From Cololabis saira (taxonomy: Eukaryota; Chordata; Actinopteri; Beloniformes; Belonidae): a stretch of 64,000 nt of DNA. The notes below the pieces were generated by a model. That model was given only the letters and a program-made list of their open reading frames with translations, did not search any database and was not told the DNA's origin. The position numbers and the translations under genes are program-made. Below are positions 59,135 through 64,000 of this stretch, piece after piece (position 1 is the first letter of the stretch; the number at the start of each line of letters is the position of its first letter). The stretch covers positions 4,547,093 to 4,611,092 of the forward strand of contig NC_084590.1 in assembly GCF_033807715.1 (NCBI RefSeq), read 5' to 3'.

Positions 59135-60022
59135 ATTTGGGGCTAAATGTGATTTTCTTTATTTCCTTTTTTTGTTTGTTTGTTTAGAGCAGAATGAGAC
59201 CACTGCTGTTCAATTATTGTCCCTAAATTTCCTTCGGGATTAATAAAGTATCCATCTATGTATCTTATTGTTATACTTCACTGAGACAAATTATTTAGTA
59301 TAGCATGAATATTGGGAAGAGACAATGGCCACTACAATGTTTTTATTTGTTATAGAATTAATAAAACAGTGTATTTGATATGGTCTAATGTATTCTTTCT
59401 GAAGAAGCTGGGTGGATGGGACACTGGGAGGGAGACATTCCTCCACGCACCCCCCCAACCCGCCCAGAAACTCACTCCAAGCCAATGTAACGTGAAGATT
59501 GGATGTGTGGTGGTTGGATCACTCTTTAACAGAATAAACAGCAGGATGGAGATGGATAACTTTGTCAAGCAGCACTTTACTCTATTCCACACTTCATGAC
59601 CTTCTTTCATTTCCTGGTTCGCACTTCTCACATGACTGAACTAACCAATCAGAATGCAGCACTTCAATTAAGCCAAACTAACTCAATTAAGGGAATCAAG
59701 AGGGCAGATTCAACAGACTATCTGAACTGTCCTAAAGATGCACTTGCAAATATTTAAAGATATAAATATGTAAATAATAAATGTGTAACATAAATATGTA
59801 AATAGTTAACTGATGTAAATTATAACATTACATAATATTGTAAATGCATTTTTAACTCAAATATAAATTATATCAACATGTGAGCCTTAGCGCTATCATA
59901 TATAAATTCATTTCACTTCTCACCAACTTCAAAACTTGGTCGGAGAAGAAACCACTGCCGCAACGGACATGCTAAATAAGAAACCGGAAGCAAAATCCTA
60001 TCTAATAACGTCATTTACAAAC
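59135..60022. other. Unannotated DNA
   Basis: Frames around 59291-59631 on both strands show no domain. A fragment near 59215-59255 (CCTTCGGGATTAATAAAGTA) resembles a LINE 3' end with an ATCTATC-type tail. Confidence 0.3.
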
Positions 60023-60120
60023 CAGGGCCGCCGCAAGGGGTGTGCGAACCGTGCGACCGCACGGGGCCTCGCACTATGGGCCGTTTTTTTTTGTTTGTTT
60101 TTTTTTCACATTTTTTTTTG
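60023..60120 (+). mobile_element. Possible hAT 5' end
   Basis: CAGGGCCGCCGCAAGGGGTG then GCGACCGCACGGGGCCTCGC resembles the CAGGGCCG terminus of hAT elements. No matching right end found before the Harbinger fragment. Confidence 0.35.
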
Positions 60121-60267
60121 TTTGGTTTTTTTTCTTCCCTTTTTTCCCTTATAAATATCAACAGTCACGTTCCATTACAGACCTAAATGTGTGCTAGTCT
60201 GTGCATATCAATAAATATATGTGCAATGATGCGCGTGTCTGTTGTTCAAGACAACTGGTCAGACCAA

Positions 60268-60524
60268 GTGAACAATGGCGACCGAGAGAGAGAGGATCTT
60301 GCTGGGGTTGGAGTTGTTGGATGTCGAAGAAAGTAACCGGAACCGGAAACGCGTGGCTACCAAGCAAACCAATCACAGCCCTCTCGGTCTGCGTTGGGTC
60401 GTAGTTCCATTGTTTGGGAGGTGCAGGTCAGGCTACGGCGTAGGCTACGTTGAGACTCCCGCGTAGCCGCCTACCCTACGGCGTAGACTCTGCATTGATT
60501 TAACGCAGAACCATAATTCAGGCT
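60268..60524 (+). mobile_element. PIF/Harbinger fragment, right half
   Basis: Carries an ORF start at 60275 (MATERERILLGLELLDVEES), which fits the N-terminus of a Harbinger-type transposase, followed by CCCTCTCGGTCTGCGTTGGG and GGCTACGGCGTAGGCTACG repeats. It ends AACCATAATTCAGGCT next to TTA. It complements the left half at 38094-38610 and is colinear where they overlap. Confidence 0.6.
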
Positions 60525-60529
60525 TTAAT

Positions 60530-60600
60530 GTGTGACTGGGTCTCTGGAGAGCATCTAGAGACAACATCTGTTGTATTAGAAGCTATACAAATACAATTTC
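60530..60600 (+). mobile_element. L2-type LINE 3' tail fragment
   Basis: TGGGTCTCTGGAGAGCATCT, GAGACAACATCTGTTGTATT and GAAGCTATACAAATACAATT match the final part of the tail at 10199-10400. It directly follows the Harbinger right end. Confidence 0.6.
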
Positions 60601-61003
60601 TACCAGCAAGGTAGAAGGGCTTTCTTAGTTCATCTGTTGGTTGAATACAGCAGCAGATTTCTTCTGAGTTTGGGCTAATGACTGCAAGATTAAGGTAAGA
60701 TATGTGGTTATTTTGGAAGGTGAGGCGAGAGGCTTGTCAACAGAGTTTGCATTCAATAATTAGGTCGATGCTGCATTGTTTAATTACTGATTTAAAAATG
60801 TTTCAAGTTGGACAGAAAATACAATACTATCAATAATTAAAAAAATGTATCACTATCCATCTTGTAAAGCATTGCAAACTGTATTGGTGTAGGAATTTGT
60901 ATCCTTGCCGTTATGCGTGCATTTAGACAGACTTTAGTTTTGGCATCATTGTGAGTGAGAGACTGATGACAAGGGGAGGACTGTTTAGTTTAGTTTAGTT
61001 TAG

Positions 61004-61610
61004 TTCATTTATTTTGGACATGTACTGTAAAAAAAAAACAAGAAAAAAGACAAGAAAATAAATCCAGGTGGGCATTCCACCACATAAAGAAAAAAACCAA
61101 CATCAAAACACATATTTCAAGTTACGTGTTGGAAAAGGAGTGGGAGGAAGTATAAACTTATTTAATCCCACCCCCTTTCCACAACTAAACATAAATGATA
61201 TGTCTGTATTTATTTTTTATACTGTACACTAATTTGCATATATAATTTTTGCAAAAATAACCTGTTTAATACAAGATGTAAGCTCTATCATAAATATAAT
61301 ATAACTATGATATAAATATAAAACGTATATCTAAGTATATAAACATACAAAGACAACATGACAAAATAGCAGAACACACACAGCTGCTGATCTTTAAACA
61401 GTCTTCAATTTTATACCTCAAATACACCATTTCTTTATATTTCTTAAATTGTTTTATGTTTAGGTCCGTAATTGTATCCGCCATAGTACATTCTTTTAAC
61501 TCCAAATTCAAACCATTCCACAGTTTAATTCCACAAACTGATACACAAAAACTTCTTTTTGTTGTACGCACAAATAAAGATTTAAAGTTTAGGTTTCCCC
61601 TTAAATGTGT
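61004..61610 (-). mobile_element. LINE 3' end fragment, copy 2
   Basis: Minus strand: an intact C-terminal frame reads THLRGNLNFKSLFVRTTKRS then FCVSVCGIKLWNGLNLELK, typical of CR1/L2-group ORF2 ends. This is followed by a 3' UTR nearly identical to 22048-22620 and a (TAAAC)n tail (GTTTAGTTTAGTTTAG on plus, about 60985-61004). The two copies are close enough to suggest related recent insertions. Confidence 0.72.
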
Positions 61611-61825
61611 TCCCGTGTCGGTGTCCATGCTGCTGGCGTGTGTCTGCATGCTTTGTTCTCACGGGCTAAAATCATAAGAGAAGAAAAAAAAACATGAGTT
61701 TTATTTGATGTTTTGAGCGAGAAATCTGGCAACGGTAATGATTAATAGTGGGTTGGTCATGGTTGAGGTGAAGTTCCACCTGGAGGTAGGTCGCCATCCT
61801 GCAGCCATCTTAACATGTGTTCCCA

Positions 61826-61938
<113 letters not shown>

Positions 61939-62213
61939 ACGGCACCCTGCTGGTGTACTCACCTGCTGCCCTGTGGGGGGTAACTAGCAGCACCGCTAAT
62001 CCACACAGCAAGTGAACTGAAACAACTGCAGTCAAAACATGAAGCCGATTAAATGCTAATTATGTCTCCTGCCATATGGCGCTAACTGACCTGAGTATAT
62101 TACACAAAAAACACAAATAAACAGCTTGGAAAATGATTGTAAGAATGAAAATAAGGAGTCCTGTGCTGTTTTACCGTTTGTTGTTAACCCTTGTGCTGTC
62201 TTCGGGTCAAGGA

Positions 62214-64000
62214 AGGAGGAAGAGAAGAAGGAAGGAAGGAAGGAAAGAAGGAAGGAGAGAGCAGGAGGAAAGAAGGAAGGAAGGAAGGAAGGAAGGAAGG
62301 AAGGAAGGAAGGAAGGAAGGAAGGAAGGAAGGAAGGAAGGAAGGAAGGAAGGAAGGAGAGAGCAGGAGGAAGGAAGGAAGGAAGGAAGGGAGAAAAGAGG
62401 AAGGGAAGAAGGAAGGAAGGAAGTGAGAAAAGAGGAAGGGACAAGGAAGGAGAGAGCAGGAGGAAAGAAGGAAGGAAGGAAGGAAGGAAGGAAGGAAGGA
62501 AGGAAGGAAGGAAGGAAGGAAGGAAGGAAGGAAGGAAGGAAGGAAGGAAGGAAGGAAGGAAAGAAGGAAGGAGAGAGCAGGAGGAAGGAAGGAAGGAAGG
62601 AAGGAAGGAAGGAAGGAGAGAGCAGGAGGAAGGAAGGAAGGGAGAAAAGAGGAAGGGAAGAAGAAAGGAAGGAAGGGAGAAAAGAGGAAGGGACAAGGAA
62701 GGAGAGAGCAGGAGGAAAGAAGGAAGGAAGGAAGGAAGGAAGGAAGGAAGGAAGGAAGGAAGGAAGGAAGGAAGGAAGGAAGGAAGGAAGGAAGGAAGGA
62801 AGGAAGGAAGGGAGAAAAGAGGAAGGCAGAAGGAAGGAAGGAAGGAAGGAAGGAAGGAAGGAAGGAAGGAAGGAAGGGAGAAAAGAGGAAGGGAGAAGGA
62901 AGGAAGGGAGAAAAGAGGAAGGGAGAAGGAAGGAGAGAGCAGGAGGAAGGAAGGAAGGAAGGAAGGAAGGAAGGGAGAAGGAAGGAGAGAGCAGGAGGAA
63001 AGAAGGAAGGAAGGAAGGAAGGAAGGATGGAAGGACGGATGGAAGGAAGGAAGGGAGAAAAGAGGAAGGGAGAAGGAAGGAAGGAAGGAAGGGAGAAAAG
63101 AGGAAGGGAGAAGGAAGGAGAGAGCAGGAGGAAGGAAGGAAGGAAGGAAGGAAGGAAGGAAGGAAGGAAGGATGGAAGGAAGGGAGAAGGAAGGAAGGAA
63201 GGAAGGAAGGGAGAAAAGAGGAAGGGAGAAGGAAGGAAGGAAGGAAGGAAGGGAGAAAAGAGGAAGGGAGAAGGAAGGAGAGAGCAGGAGGAAGGAAGGA
63301 AGGAAGGAAGGAAGGAAGGATGGAAGGAAGGGAGAAGGAAGGAGAGAGCAGGAGGAAGGAAGGAAGGAAGGAAGGAAGGAAGGAAGGAAGGAAGGAAGGA
63401 AGGAAGGAAGGAAGGAAGGAAGGAAGGAAGGGAGAAGGAAGGAGAGAGCAGGAGGAAAGAAGGTAGGATGGAAGGAAGGAAGGAAGGAAGGAAGGAAGGA
63501 AGGAAGGAAGGAAGGAAGGAAGGAAGGAAGGAAGGAAGGAAGGAAGGAGAGAGCAGGAGGAAGGAAGGAAAGGAGAAAAGAGGAAGGGAAGAAGAAAGGA
63601 AGGAAGGGAGAAAAGAGGAAGGGACAAGGAAGGAGAAAAGAGGAAGGGAAGAAGAAAGGAAGGAAGGGAGAAAAGAGGAAGGGACAAGGAAGGAGAGAGC
63701 AGGAGGAAAGAAGGAAGGAAGGAAGGGAGAAGGAAGGAGAGAGCAGGAGGAAGGAAGGAAGGAAGGAAGGAAGGAAGGAAGGAAGGAAGGAAGGAGGGAG
63801 CAGGAGGAAGGAAGGGAGAAAAGAGGAAGGGAAGAAGAAAGGAAGGAAGGGAGAAAAGAGGAAGGGACAAGGAAGGAGAGAGCAGGAGGAAGGAAGGAAG
63901 GAAGGAAGGAAGGAAGGAAGGAAGGAAGGAAGGAAGGAAGGAAGGAAAGAGGAAGGGAGAAGGAAGGAAGGAAGGAAGGAAGGGAGAAAAGAGAAAGGGG
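62214..64000. repeat. GGAA array with higher-order structure
   Basis: About 1.8 kb of GGAA units reaching the window end. Pure GGAA blocks alternate with two recurrent cassettes: GGAGAGAGCAGGAGGAA (about 16 occurrences) and GGGAGAAAAGAGGAAGGG(A)GAA. Combinations of the two repeat in larger blocks, for example around 62640-62720 and 63570-63700. No stop codons occur in most frames, which explains the 604-residue (minus) and 446-residue (plus) open frames; neither is a gene. Confidence 0.97.

Noticed and set aside
62056..63870. A 604-residue minus-strand open frame and a 446-residue plus-strand frame
   Set aside because: Both are translations of the GGAA/TTCC array (Leu-Pro-Ser-Phe and Lys-Glu-Gly-Arg periodicity). 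A 4-bp unit without stops gives long frames automatically.

Overview
The window looks like a non-coding stretch of a ray-finned (teleost) fish genome. It is AT-rich and has no operons or dense open frames. It is packed with transposable elements of types that are abundant in teleosts: Tc1-like elements with inverted repeats, many short hAT-type elements with 8-bp target-site duplications (TSDs), PIF/Harbinger-like and TTAA-flanked elements, L2/Maui-, CR1- and RTE/Rex3-like LINE remnants, a tRNA-derived SINE, solo LTRs, and very long (CA)n, (TA)n, (CTTT)n and (GGAA)n arrays. I cannot name the species or the locus. Most long open frames here are artefacts of tandem repeats.

Layout. 1-6 kb: mostly unannotated DNA with a candidate terminal host exon on the minus strand (2668-2788), a possible upstream microexon in matching phase (5806-5845), a truncated hAT-like end and an RTE 3' end. 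6.3-10.4 kb: a Harbinger-like element and a decayed L2/Maui LINE interrupted by a teleost 'AGGGCCC' repeat. 11.8-18 kb: a hAT-like element whose end has become a minisatellite, a TTAA-flanked MITE, and a fossil Tc1 element that carries three separate tandem expansions and a 1.67-kb LTR-like insertion. 18-28 kb: microsatellites, inverted repeats, hAT elements, a solo LTR carrying a MITE, and a 14-bp GC-rich minisatellite. 29-47 kb: MITEs, a 2.3-kb CR1-like LINE, a THAP-domain first exon, two nested hAT elements and a perfect 40-bp palindrome. 47-61 kb: a MITE bracketed by ~105-bp direct repeats, a hAT element carrying a LINE, a nearly intact Tc1-like transposon with one premature stop, RTE and SINE fragments, and further MITEs. 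The last 1.8 kb is a GGAA array with higher-order structure.

Insertion order can be read in several places from TSDs: LTR-like element into Tc1, hAT into hAT, LINE into hAT, MITE into solo LTR. The only element that looks recently mobile is the Tc1-like transposon at 52093-53725. I found no bacterial-type system, CRISPR array, rRNA or intact tRNA gene. Host coding content is limited to a few short, low-confidence exon candidates.
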